From: Lineus longissimus
Taxonomy: Eukaryota; Nemertea; Pilidiophora; Heteronemertea; Lineidae
Length of the DNA stretch: 64,000 bases
Direction of reading: 5' to 3'
Assembly: GCF_910592395.1 (NCBI RefSeq)
Contig: NC_088322.1
Location: 11,835,431-11,899,430 of the forward strand
The position numbers and the translations under genes were made by a program. The notes beneath the pieces were generated by a model, which was not told the DNA's origin, did not search any database, and saw nothing but the letters and a program-made list of their open reading frames with translations. Below, in pieces: positions 27,121-47,200 of the stretch (position 1 is its first letter; every line of letters starts with the position of its first letter).

Positions 27121-28294
27121 CCTGAAGAATTTTGCGTGGGAGATTTGATACTCCCGCCTTTACGACTATCAATAAGATTATGCCTCCCACGGGAAAAATT
27201 GAAGATTAGATGCTCTCTATAAAGCATTTTCCCGATATTTCAGTCAATAAATGATAGTCAGATATCCATTGAAAGTATAGGTTTGTTATTGACCTGAAAA
27301 TGGTTCAGATTGGCCGGGCAGAATGGTCAAAAAATAGGAAGGGGGGGGGGCACTTCCTCTTCATCCCCTTCTAGATCCGTGCCTCAATTAGGGCCTACTC
27401 CTCGGGATTTGAAAAAGAATATATCGATCAGTTTTATTGTGATAGACTCCCGGGACAGTCCATTGCGTCATCCTAATTGGATCATCCTTATGCGACCTGA
27501 CGATCGAGGCCGGTCCACTGCGTCCGGAGTGTATTATATTGGTGATGGGGCGGGGTGGCGAGGGTGGCGACCAGTAATGTTGCCATGCTATCCAGATTAA
27601 CTGCGATTATCAGTGTAGAGGTGGCATAACCATCTGGCGTAACGTAACTACTTCCAAACTAACTAAGTTTGTGATTTTATACAATACGTTTATCCACCGC
27701 CTCTCGTGGTTTCCTCAGGTGAAGTGACTGTGTAAGCCATTCAATGGTCATCCTGACGTAATCAGTGGTTTTAAATATACTCCGCCTCGCGATATTTCAA
27801 ACATGAGGTAGGAGTATAAGATAAAAAAACCTGACCTCAGGATGATCAGTGGTAGGCCAATCACCTAGTGACGTAAAACAATCAGGGTCCCTCTTCTCAT
27901 GGTAATTGAAGCAAGAAGTAAACGAACGTGTATTTTAATGAATGGATGTGTATTTCCGTACGGTAGTTTTATACAAATTATCTTCCACAATGCGCAATAA
28001 TGTATTTATTCGTAGTATACAGTAGATGACCAGTGCAGTATGTTTCAACAATGTAGATTATACTGGTTCCAGATTCTGTCGCAAGACGGCGCTTAAATGT
28101 TGGCCAACCCCTGGCGGCAGAGCTGAAACCAGTTTACAATAGAGTGATTTTGTACCACGACATGAGTACTGCTACGAACACATCTTATATCAAACGTAGA
28201 AACATTGGACCTCGTTCTACAAACAACAAACAAACGATGTGCGGGAAAATAAGAAAATGTACATTTCCGAACGACACACAAAGTTTAAACGACC

Positions 28295-28314
28295 GCGCAT
28301 GCGCGCCGGAAGTG
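28295..28314. promoter_or_regulatory. NRF1 plus ETS composite site
   Basis: GCGCATGCGC at 28295-28304 is a perfect NRF1 palindrome. It is followed after one base by CCGGAAGTG at 28306-28314, a perfect ETS/GABP site. This pairing is typical of TATA-less housekeeping promoters. No adjacent coding exon was found; SEC61B starts 1.25 kb away. Confidence 0.6.
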
Positions 28315-28471
28315 CAAGTCGTCTGCTGTCTCACTTCAATATATACATATATTTCCACTTTTCAAACAAAATAACGTGATTATAAAATGCGTTTCTATTT
28401 AACAAAAAAGTGTCGATCACTCGGACAATGCAACAACATTTTCAACACCGAGTTTTTATACTCTGAACACC

Positions 28472-28486
28472 GGTAACTATGGCAAC
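28472..28486. promoter_or_regulatory. RFX-type X-box
   Basis: GGTAACTATGGCAAC matches 12 of 14 positions of the RFX X-box consensus GTTRCCATGGYAAC. A weaker second candidate (GTTGTCACCGTGGTAAT) lies at 28543-28559. Confidence 0.4.
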
Positions 28487-31400
28487 GATCGCAGTAACAA
28501 CAACAACAATTCATTCTAAAATTTGCAGCCTCGGTCAAACGCGTTGTCACCGTGGTAATCGAGGCTGACATGTCTAGAATTATGAGTTAACATCAAAATA
28601 GGCCACTGTAAACACTCAAATAAAATTTGAAATAAAACAATTTGAGGCGAAGGCGAAGCAGCACAATGTATCACTAACAAATTACTCTTTCATGAATTAA
28701 AATAAACAAACTTAAATAATGTTTTTTCCTGAAAGTTTGTCGATCCAGGGATGTAAACTTTCAAGAAGTAAATGCAGGTTTCTAGATTCTGTTCAAAGTG
28801 CTCGTTTATGATTGTAGTGAAAAGTTTTTTTATCAAATACCTATTATACTTTCTATCACTAGGCGGGGCTAGAGTGTAAATCTGTACAAGTACATTGTAA
28901 GCCAAACAGTTACGACGATTAAAACACGATGGAAAGCTAACATGATTCTTGCGATCATTGTCCTTACCAATCACAAAACGTCCCTCCAATCAAATGTCGG
29001 CCGTGTTTGTTTTGAAGAGGACGACCTTAACCCACATTTCGGAACAGACACAAAGGTGAACTTGAACTCAGGTGGGTACAAGTGTTTGTTTAAAATTTGT
29101 TGAGAGAAAATACCAACAAAAATATTTACATTTCATAAAAATATTACGGTGTCTGGGTTTAACAGACTTCGAAGTCCTGTTCAAAGCAAACTGCCATTTG
29201 ACTCTTTCCTTATGTGCCTTTCAATACGAACTCAATTCAACCTTCATGCTGAATTGACATCTCAATCAGTTCATTTGCATGCAAATAACCTCTCCTGTGT
29301 GCGTCGAATCAGTGAACTTGGAAGAACTGATTACATAGAACAATTGGAAACAATTACACAGTCAACGGGTGCGTATGCTAACTTCGAACTACTAGTAGTT
29401 CAAGAGTTGAATAAGTTTATGCACTGTTTCTGAAACATTTGTTCAAATTGTTCAAATGCAACATAATATGACTCATATACACTAAATACAGCTCACGTGA
29501 CAGCACAAATGACGCTGTAGCATATTTTATATTTGGCAATGACGTTTTATGGCTTTTTTCATATTTGGCAAAAAATTCAGGAAAATTGAAAAATTACGCC
29601 TGAAAGTTTGTAACCAAAAATCAACATTTTATAACTCGAGAACTTGATGCTTGAAGACAATTGCTCTGCTTCAAGGGATACCACGCATAAATGGAGGACA
29701 AATATTGGCCAAAATGAGCCATCCAAGATTGATGGTCCCATAAACCTATCATTGATCGATATTTTGAGACAGTTCTTCTTCAAGAAGGAAATGTCCGATT
29801 TGGCTAGAACTTGTGGGGTACCTCTATAATAGTATAACATGACGAAGTATTCCTGTATCCGTCGCTATACACAGTTCATCAGTTGCACTCTGCTTAATTA
29901 TGCATTTCTAGAGAATTTCTGAATAAATACATGCTGATAAATCGCCAGACCAGCTAGCTAACACCTTTTTAACCAAAAGAAATTGAAACCAGTTCTTCTT
30001 TTATGTCAGGTGGTGCAGCAAGAAAAAATACGTAAAAACAGTGCCATATCTTATATACAGTGCAAAATGTTTCGATTATGCGTTTGTTTGATCGTTAATG
30101 GCTTCATATCGTTAAGTAAATATTAGTGATGTTCGATTGCTGGATACCTGGATTTGTTTCCACCTTTTAAATAAATTACTTTTCATCTTGGTTTAGCATA
30201 TAGCAGAATGACCCAAAATAAATAATGTAAAGTTCATATCTCAGATGTTTAATTTTGACACAATACAGCGAAAATAAAATGACCTGCTCTTGAACTTGTT
30301 CACTATCGTTTTAAGAATAGGTTGGTACTTTTTTAGTATGCACACATGAAATTTAAATTCAAATGCTAGGACTGTACTATTGGATAGAGTTCATGTGTTC
30401 GGAATATATTTCAATATCCATGATGATCTCATCAGCCCATACGCGTGCAAATGATTGTGTGAATGGAGATTTCAAAGTCTAAGAAACCTCTATATAATAC
30501 ATTTCAGAGTCAATATGAACAAGTAAGTCACATTATCATTCTTAAGCGGTGGATGGTTGAACAAGACAAAAATGTCGAACTTTTTTATGACTTTACAACC
30601 GATCTGAATGTGTCGCAAGTAAATACATTTACTAATATTGCCGTTTCGCACCAGTTATCAGAAATAAAGATTTAGACAACAACACCATTTTTGAAACAAA
30701 ATACACCTAAATTACCAATAGCTCTAAGATCGTGATACATACCATGAGAACAGTACGTGACATACATACTAACTCAAAAAACAATACCGGGACACTTTTA
30801 TCAAAAGTTGAAAGTGTCTGCGTTGGACATAAGCATTTGCCTGAACTGTTCATCGACATAGAAAAAAAACTCAACCTTACTCGTATCAAGGAAATCGTCC
30901 CGTGGGTTGTTACAATTTTCGAGAAGTCATTCTTTTATTTGTAAATATAAACAAGTTTTGTGACGTTTGAAGAGATAAAGAAAAATAGTTATTTCAGAGC
31001 TATCATATCAGGGAATTTCATAAATGTCCGGTCCATCGTCGAATAAACCAAAAAACTACAACTACACATATTTGATATATTGCACGGTCACAAGACTAGC
31101 GCACGCAATGACGTTTTGAATATTCACATACGCCACCTAACGCACAATATGAAAATAATTATCTACTCTCTTAAACCTATTTACAGATAGTCTAATTGAA
31201 TAGTTTGGCAGTGGGATACTTAAAAGTCATCAATGATGTAGTTAACATTTTGTGTTTTCAAGCGACAATATTGAGTAAATTGTTTTGTACACCAGGTGTG
31301 ATCTGCAGTTTTAAACGCTTCAGTCAGTAGCAGAGGTCAGTTTGAAATCTTTAAAAAGCCCAAAAAACGTCGAACTGCTGAAATATTTTGTTGGTCACTG

Positions 31401-33359
31401 AAAACAAAAAAATCCTAAAACAACGATGAACTCCAAAAATATCTTTGCTGGTCACTGAAAACCACATACATGTAGTTTTTCACATTTACCATTGATTAAA
31501 TTTGCCCATCTATCACAAAGAATTTCTCGGATAACTACTATTTTAGCTTCTTCGGTGGCCTAACCATAACTAAGTGAGTTCTATACCAAGGCAAAACCTC
31601 GTTACCACCTTTAACCAATTCTATCCAGATATCCACGGTCTTTGTTACCTCTCAAAAAATTGTTCGTTAAACATTTTTCTGTATAAAGTTGTAAAAGTTT
31701 TTAAAACTGCAGATAACGAAAATGGTATCCTACATCCGCGGCTAAGTTGGAGCAGACGACGACACAATTATGACAGTGTCTACATGTGTACAATGTACAC
31801 GTTGTGGCCTGCTCGAGTACACACCAAGTAGTAGTTGAACCGTCTATATTGTGCGCAAGTCTCTTGTACCTCTATTTTTCTGAAAGCATTCTAGCACATG
31901 GGTGTGATTTTCTCAAAATCGTTGTAAATATGTATATATAAAATTCCCATCCCCATCGTTCAAGAATCACAAGCTTTATCTGAACGCTACGAGATTTCCA
32001 CTCTCCCGTTAAAAGTCGAACGGCATGTTCAGAAATCATGATGACAAGACCGACACCCCATTGAAGTGACTTGTGGGCCATAGTTAAAATCACTATGGAT
32101 CCAAACTGATTCATATATTATAGGCACCCCGTACTTCAGATAAAGCCAGTGACTATGAACGGGTTCATAAAATAAGATTTATAACAATAATCGTAAGATC
32201 ATCTTATCTAAAAATATCAAGCTATCATTTACCCCCTTGGAAAACCATGCAATCACTGATGACCCTTTGAAAGAATCACACATCAATATCAGTCTTTTAT
32301 CACTTATCATTTAAAGCATTTTTATGGTCTAGTTCAACTATCAACAATTAGCTCAGCAGAAGCAATCAATCTATTTATATAAGTTCGATTAAAAACCGTT
32401 CCTTTTTCGATAGAAGATGAAGAACATTTTTTGTTTCAATGGCAGGATTGCCCCATGTAGCCTGTGTTGATTACACAGTGAAAGATATTTCATACCTTTT
32501 CTGTGCTCATTGTCCCCCATTGATTGCTCAGACTCAGCCAACTTTCACAAACTCAACAAGAATCACAACTTTTACTAATACTAGCTTGGAATGTTACAAT
32601 ACTTATGCGTGACACGCCCTTTAGAAGTGGCAAGAATTAGAACAGGAAAACAAATCTAAATGCAATAGGTTTTACCCATCAATAGTTCAAAATGATATCA
32701 CCACTGAATAACCCAAAGTGGGAATTTAAAGAAATATAATATAATTCAGAAATTCAACCTATATATTTTCAACAGTAATGCCCACAACTGAAATGTCAAT
32801 CCTGCCACTTGTAATAGGTGTATCAGCTGTAACTAATGGAGACCGAGGCCACTTCCTACTTTTTTTATCCATTCTTTAGCGCATTTGCTACAAACGTCCC
32901 AAACGCCCAAGAAAATGTGTATTTTGCCATTCTCCTTCAATCGCACCATATGACTTCCATAAATAGTGTCAAATTTTGGGAATACGTAATGGAATAACCC
33001 TAATCTGAATATGTCACAGATACTAATTCAACTAAAGAAAGCACCAACTGGAATACCGCAACATTAACATTAACAATATCATGATTTCCAATGTTTTCAT
33101 CTAATTTAACTAAGGGCCTTTCTTTTGACCCCTCAGCAGAAATAAAGGAAGGCTGCTTAACAACACAGCATGTTGAACCAAAACAACTTAACCAGCCAGA
33201 ACCGGTACACAAACCAGTCAGAACAGGAAACAAATATAGGCATACAGATGTACGAGCATTTAAATTTACCTGGTCTCTACATACAAAAGTGTGTTCCTTA
33301 AAATGAGTATATCATCATTATTTTCACCAAGATCACGAACAATTATTGTGTACCTACAT

Positions 33360-33768
33360 TTTATTGCCAAAGTGTGTGAAGTGAACAAGTCGCATGATAT
33401 CTAGTCCTACCACGCGATTGCTATTCTAACAGACTGCATTTAGCCTAGAATATTTGTGCATGTATACATCATGTATTTTATGAAATACAAAATGGCGACG
33501 ATTTCATTACATTCACTGTACATTAAGTGATGATAGTCCCAATTCCTGGTTTGATCGACGTTGCCGCTTTAGGGTAACGTAATTCTGACAGCCTGCCCGA
33601 TGAAAGTGTCGCTAAGGTCATCAGTTCTTGTGGTAGTGCATTGATAAAAGAAATCCTGAGAGAGTTGAGTGAAGTCTTTATAGTTGAGAAAGACCACAGC
33701 AAATTATGACGTCACTTTTCCTGCGGCCACGTGACTGGTCCGAAATTTCTCAAAATCCCTGCTACTTT
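33360..33768 (-). terminator. NR4A: NR4A 3' UTR and candidate poly(A) signal
   Basis: AATAAA on the minus strand at 33360-33365 lies about 400 bp after the stop and is the first canonical signal noticed. The interval carries a CRE at 33707-33714. The true end was not observed. Confidence 0.45.
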
Positions 33769-40833
<7,065 letters not shown>

Positions 40834-41135
40834 TCGCCGAACAAACTTAATCTCGGACCAATTTCTGCTCAGTCGCGTATTATTGGTCTATGCTATTTTC
40901 AGTGCTGTTAAATTATATTGCTATTGGCCGGGGCTTCAATGCCGTCATACTGACGTCACTTCGTTTTTTCGTCGCACTTTAAGCTTGTCATTCTTGCCCC
41001 GCGAGATCATTAACAAAATATGAGTGATATTAGCTGTTGGTTCTCCGTAGTGTTGCTGGCTACATCGTGTGCTTGCCCCCAATGTGGCGATGGAATAAAC
41101 CAGGTAATTTTCTTTGGCGTCAGAATGACGTCACT
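40834..41135 (-). promoter_or_regulatory. NR4A: NR4A proximal promoter with CREs, CCAAT boxes and a TATA-like box
   Basis: Read on the minus strand, toward the gene: CRE TGACGTCA at 41126-41133, CRE at 40951-40958, CCAAT at 40923-40927, TATAAT at 40912-40917, a second CCAAT at 40882-40886, then ATG at 40833. A third CRE at 40809-40816 is inside exon 1. The order and spacing are those of a CREB-driven immediate-early promoter. The start site is expected near 40.88 kb. Confidence 0.7.
41020..41103 (+). other. candidate divergent exon with signal peptide-like start
   Basis: Plus-strand ATG at 41020 encodes MSDISCWFSVVLLATSCA followed by CPQCGDGINQ, then a donor-like GTAATT at 41104. The unspliced frame stops after 42 codons. 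The hydrophobic core followed by Cys residues resembles a secreted protein start, divergent from NR4A across the CRE promoter. No downstream exon was found, so it may be chance. Confidence 0.25.
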
Positions 41136-43248
41136 CGCGCCAAATTAATCGCATTGTGCTGAACGTTTGAGGAAAAAAAACGGTGAGTTACTGACGCCAC
41201 GGTTTTCATTGATGCATTCCGCTCTCGAACTAACTGGGGTTGTCTGTCACCAACCGACAGAATTGCGTGGGCAACGCCTAGAATCAGCCAATCAGAAAAG
41301 AGTGTTATGTCATTCTAAGTTATTTAAAGAATAATTCATTCACGGAGATGATCACACGGTTAAATGAATGGGCTGATCGATATCTAGTTTGTCTTGATGC
41401 CATCAGATGGCGTGGCGAACCAATATCGCGAAGCCTTCCCGCAGAGCCCACCCCGAAGTTGTATGATTATTCATCCAAAAAGTGGCGCATTCAATACGCA
41501 ATTTACGCAAATCCTTTGTAGTTCCTCGTATTGAGTCTAAAATATGTTGCAGTGCTTTAAAAACAGACGTACATTGCGGCCCGAAGATCGAGATTTGTTT
41601 ACTTTCATTCACTCATAAAGTTTCGGCCATGAGCAAACTATCGTTTTGTGTGACTGAAAAAAAGTAGTACCAATTGACCTGAAATCTGAAAGTAGTCATC
41701 TGTTGGTGAAGAGAAGTAGAGAACTCATTGAGGGAAACCAAACAGACATCGTAACAAACGAATGTACCTCTTTATTTCTTATTCAAATGCTATAAAATTC
41801 TGTTTGTAGATCTTGATGATATCACCGTAGACTGGAAGTTAGCAAAGAAAAACAAATGAAGATATCACATCATTGTTTCTAATCCCAAGCGACCGTTACC
41901 TTCGACAAGATTCAGGACAGGGTTGTTCGAAGTAAGTTTATACTAACTTGCCGTCAACGTTTAATTAAACTGCTTTGGACAAGGGGACTGTCATAAAAAA
42001 AGTCCCCCCTTCCTCGCAGTTGGATGAAAACATGAAAACATGAAAATCTTACCCAATACACAGCACATTGTCTTTAAACAAGGCCTGCTCGCACCTACAC
42101 CGAAGTTCCTATCGTTAAACTGTCTTATCAAACCTTGACATACACATAAAACAGCTTAAATGGGCATCGATAGGCCTTGCGATAGGCTGAAACTGTTGAG
42201 GGCAACTGAACATGATGGTAAGATAGGCTACTAAGGTATTAGGCCTTAATAGTTGCAATGTTAGTATTCTTCGGCGAATAAAACAAAATTCAAAGTGTCC
42301 TTCAAAGGCAGGAAACACTAGACCCAATCCGATGTGTTCGCTGTTTTGTGACACTTTCACATATCTATTTTGATTTGCAAAAGGGGAAGTGAGAATTAAC
42401 AAAAGTAACGCTATCACACTTCCACGAGTGAATGTTGATATCCAAAGAAAAATAGGCCTTGAGAAAAACATACTTTTGTGTTTCCATTCTGATAAAATAA
42501 CTTAACCTCCTTTCTGAAGAAGAAACTACTCCACCCTTTTACTTGCAAGTATTTGTCCAGATAATTGACAGCCCTCTTGAAAGGCGAAAGTTTTCCCGAG
42601 ATATATTCTTATACTACCTGATGTCCTACAAGACTCAACGTCAAGACGATGCGGATAGGCGCGTAACCGCAGAACATACTCTCACAGAAGTGCTGACATG
42701 GGAGACCATTCGCCTAGCAAGGCCATGAATACAAATAATAGCACATAAAAATGCTATAAAACATATTTTCTTGGGGTCAAAGGCGTTGCTGTCCCCATAA
42801 CTGTTTTTCGAGTCGACCGAGATGATGTACTGCATGAAGCTTTTCAATGCAAAAGTGCCTAGCAAAAGACGCTGACACAGTATCTATATGTAGCTTGGCT
42901 TTGATACAACCCCAGTTGTCTAGACACTGCCGCAACAAGACAAAATGGCAGCTACGCCTTCGTGTATAGGGACTGCGGATGCTTTACGCCAGCTCGATTA
43001 TCGAGCCTCACCGACATATTCTCGCTTCAGATTAGCCATTATTAGAATTACTGTTTAGAAGCATGATGGTATGCATATTATCAAATAAGAATCGAACCTA
43101 TACTTGATATGATACATGCAACATTCGCCAAAGAAATCCCTCACCGACCTCCCCCCCCCCCGAAAAAAGAATGAATTTCATAAAAGACGACATACCCGAC
43201 GCTGAAATACGAGTAACATCTTTTGGGTGTGATCCTTAATTTTCCCTT

Positions 43249-43428
43249 ACACCACTAAAAACGAAGGTTTTTAAGCTTTTGAAAATCTTAGAGGGTTTTT
43301 AAGACAACCCAAGCACCCCTGTAACGTAAGGGCTTAAAAACTCAACTGTATTCCCTGAAAAACTGCTAGAGAGGGATCATTTGTATTAGATGAAAAAAGG
43401 TCAAAATCCTAAATTTTTTAGAGTGCAC
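43249..43428. mobile_element. MITE, AAATAAAGG family, diverged copy
   Basis: The left end CACTAAAAACGAAGG, followed by TTTTTAAGCTTTTGAAAA, aligns imperfectly with the reverse complement of the right end (GCACTCTAAAAAATTTAGG). About 180 bp, non-coding, related to the copies at 8.23 and 20.19 kb. Confidence 0.5.
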
Positions 43429-46400
43429 TATTTCTTCTGACCTGATTAAATATGCCAACAAATCCAAAATACACTGCTCAACTGATTTCATTCACCAGAT
43501 GAAAAAGGGGTTCGTGAAATTTGACTTTTGTGCCTATTTATGATACCGAGTTGTCTTTCGAATTACGTAATCCTCCTCCAAAATGTGAAAATGTCCCCGG
43601 CATTGTTGCTCCGCCCCCCCCCAAATTGAAAGAAACTACATAGCTCAAGTTTGAGCCACTCTAAACTAGGATAAACCAAACCGAACCGTACATAGAATAG
43701 GCAACTACAGTTCCTGTACTTTATTGCCAAAAAACTACCCGCAATTTGTTAGATTTGGTAGTTACTGCAAACTACACCACCAAATATATGAGATTTGTTT
43801 GAAAAACAAGCCAGAAGATTGTACATATATTCACCATTTGCCATACACTTTGCAGAATACGGACAGAATTTATCCCGAAACCATAACAAGAATCTCAAGG
43901 ACGAAAAATAACGCCTTTAGTAATCCCCTTGTTTTAGGAAATGTGAAATGCATTTTGGGAGATCACAGCATAATTTGGTGGAGTAAAACCTCTAGAAGAG
44001 TAACGCAACAGAAATAGTTACAAGATATTGTTGGAAAGGCCTGAAAAGGGGAGGAATATGATGGCATGTTTAACATTTATCGCCATTGTTGAATTCAGAC
44101 TCTCAGCCACATCGACGAGAGAACGAACCTGGTACATAAATAGCTCGGCGAGCGAACTTGGCGTTAAATATAGAGGGTGGTTGATTGCTGAGGCGTGGGT
44201 TAAGACTAACACCATACAAACCCTGCATTTGTTTGTAGACTTGAAGAGGATGCGATACAATCGCATAACTGATTGTAGGAACAGTCAAATTACGCAAAAC
44301 AAGAAATCGAAAAATCGGTTCGAAAATCTCGAATAATGAAAGGAATCGCCGGGATGATATAGTGTAGTAACTTTCCGTGAGAGGCGCTCTATGTCACCGT
44401 ACGGTATGAATAAAGTGTCAATGTTTGTATGTGACTTGTATTAATTGACCGATCTTTTAAACTTCTATTGGTTGTTTAAGGTTTGAAGGGATGCATTAAC
44501 TGACTGTCTTTAGAATCGTGAAGGCACGATTCAATAGAATTTGATTGCTAGAAATGACAACCACCAAGCGGTCAAGGGAAATAATGAAAAGAACACCTTG
44601 AGGATTAAAATCTTAACAAACCTCCAACGAATTCGACGTCCCAATTGATCGAAGTTAAAGATTAAATTTAGGAGAAATATCTCAGATCAAAAAGTATAAA
44701 GTAAACTATTTATGGATATCAACAACGGGACTAAGTTACCAGACTCGAGTTGACCTTAAGATAAAGTTGAAACTGAAAATGAAAAATGAAAAGTAATATT
44801 GGTAAAAGAATTGTTCAACTCAATTGAGTTTTAGTTAAGTTCAATTGATACTTGTAAAGGCTGTGTTTGAGTTTGATATCATGTATTAGGCGAAGGTAGC
44901 TTAAAGAAGATGAGAGTTAATCATGCTAGAATGTTAGAGGTTAAATTGAATTAAATTGTCATCAGAGGACTAAGTCCATTTCGTTGAAGTGTTAAGGCAA
45001 GTTATGCATGGGAGGACCATGGGAGGACATGATAGTAGAATGTTTATGTTGAAGGGGCAACACATTGTATGTCAAGGTACCAATGCATAGCATAGGGATG
45101 TTGTTATTAAGTTGTAATGATTAAACATGTCAACAAGTTGTGGGTGCATGTGCCAGCCAAAATAATCAAAGCGCATGAAGGAATGAAGCATGCATCACAA
45201 TAATTGAGATTGCACTTTTAATGTATAAGTCGAAAACCGAGTTGAGCGAAAGTGTCAATTAAGAATTAATGTCAGGTTTGAATTTGAAATGATTATTGTA
45301 TGAGTGGGTTAATGCAAATAATGATCAGGTGATCGAAATTAAAGAGCAAGGGAAAACTTTAAAGGGGGCACACTATTTGGGATGGGGAGGAGGCGGGGTT
45401 CCACACACAGGCCTTAAAGGGGAGATCCCAACGCAAGAGGAATATGTAGTAGGTTAAAGTGTACTCACCAATACAAGGACTAGGCCGCATACCACGATAA
45501 AATCCACAAATATTATTGAATCTAATGCGAGAATATATCCAAAATGACAACAATATTCACACACGATCTAAGCAGGTTGAAATCTTGGCAGTAACTGATA
45601 ATTAAACGCAAGGCAGGTCTATTTAAACGCCGGAGCCGAGTACATTAGTGTTGTGATGACGTAGGTGCGATCCCACCAATACACAGACATCAATATAAAA
45701 CGAGTGCGTAAATGCCTTTATGACGTCATTCACGAGATCTCATACAGAAGGGGAGTCCTCGTATCATCGATGTACGTAATAGAGGCTATTTATAGCCTGG
45801 TTTGCATGGTGGTGTTCGATATTGAGGTCGGGATCCCTCGCTAACTGGGTTTATATTTAGAGCAGCGTTAATGTGCGATGTACGCGGACTGAAGATAGTT
45901 TCGTCGACATTGATGAAGCGTTGCGCGGGAGTTTTCCCAGATACGCATGCGGCGCTAAGATTAGCGCGGGTAAATTATGAAGAGCATTGATGGATGCGTT
46001 ATAAACGTCGGAAAGGTTAGGTACTACATCAACAGAGTATATATGCTTATGGCTTAAGGCCATATTAGGTTCATAAACATAATCAATTGTGGGGAATGCC
46101 CTTGTGATGTCAATAAAGAGAGGATTTAAGTTGCTGTTTTTCAATATTGCGCTAAAAATACGAGCGTTTTTTGTTTGGAGTATTGATCGAGTTGCTAACG
46201 GTATCTATGACAGAGGCGAGCCTAGGGTATGTCGACCTAAAAATAGTAACAAGTATATAATATGCATCCAATTTATCAACTAAATATAGAGTCTTAGGAT
46301 TATATATGGAAACATTACAGATATTTAGTTATTTATTTATATCATAAGCATCGGTGGGCAAACGCATACTTCGTTGGAGACTTTTTATATTTTTTTCATT

Positions 46401-46469
46401 GTTGTAACATGCGATGGTTTACATTCATGTTGAACACTACTACATATTCAATTAACGCATTTCCTTTAA

Positions 46470-46690
46470 ATGATCGTCATTGAAATTGGGACAAAAAGAT
46501 TGGTCGTCATTAAAACTAACACTTAACTAAACCGTAATTCATAATTAACACCAAAATGATGGCCGTCATTGAAACTAAACATAGAAATTTTTGGTCGTCA
46601 AAAAAATGGCCCTCATGTTTAACACCAAACCAATTTGGGCCATGATTGTAACGCCAAAAATGACCGTCATTGGAATTAACGCCACAGAGT
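46470..46690. repeat. degenerate tandem repeat around CGTCATTGAAA
   Basis: Variants of (T/A)GG(T/C)CGTCATT(G/A)AAA(C/T)TAAC occur about six times in 220 bp at irregular 25-45 bp spacing. The unit is not in a reading frame. Confidence 0.6.
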
Positions 46691-46734
46691 GGAGCAATTA
46701 CTAATTACTAATTGTTAAGGCAACATATTACATG

Positions 46735-47200
46735 TATTTGCCTCTGCTGGCATACGCCCCACCAGCCCCCATAAAAACGTTTCATGGGGTCGGTATCATT
46801 AAGCTTTGCCCTGATGACCCCCGCTAGGCCATTCAGTGTGTGTATCCTTGGAATTCTTCCTGCCCGCCAAAAAAAAGGAGGTACAAAAATATGCTACAAC
46901 GCTAGTTCGCCTCTAAATATTTCTCTATGTATCGTAAAGCTTTTTAAATAAAGAAATGAATTAAAACGATTTGAGGACACTGTTTTATCTTTGTAGAAAG
47001 CCGTTTGATGATTTGCAAGTCGAAGGCAATGACACATTACAGGACCAAAGTCATTGTCCGGCAGATGCCAATGATCGGCAGATTAGGCTCATGCATGAAT
47101 GATCTTTGGTTTAACACAATAGAACAGTCAAAGGGCTCAGTTTGTGTTAAATGATTTTCGGCCTAAGGTGTTGATAACCGTAATGAACTTTTCAAAACAG
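46735..47200. repeat. dispersed repeat, copy A
   Basis: Shares ordered blocks with copy C at 62.68 kb: CTGCTGGCA..., GTTTCAT(T)GGGGTC, TGATGATTTGC, GACACATTACA, GTCATTGTCC and GATTAGGCTCA, then GCATGAATGATC and TTTAACACAATAGA. Unclassified family; no terminal repeats or coding seen. Confidence 0.65.

Larger units (their letters stand above)
27121..33359. other. intergenic region between SEC61B and NR4A
   Basis: About 6.2 kb with no recognised gene. It contains a promoter-like block at 28.29-28.56 kb (NRF1, ETS and RFX-type sites), a G homopolymer near 27.34 kb and a short direct repeat at 31.37-31.46 kb (GGTCACTGAAAAC twice). Confidence 0.5.

Noticed and set aside
42115-42471. 118-codon minus-strand frame upstream of NR4A
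   Set aside because: No recognisable domain, biased hydrophobic composition, no promoter or junction support.
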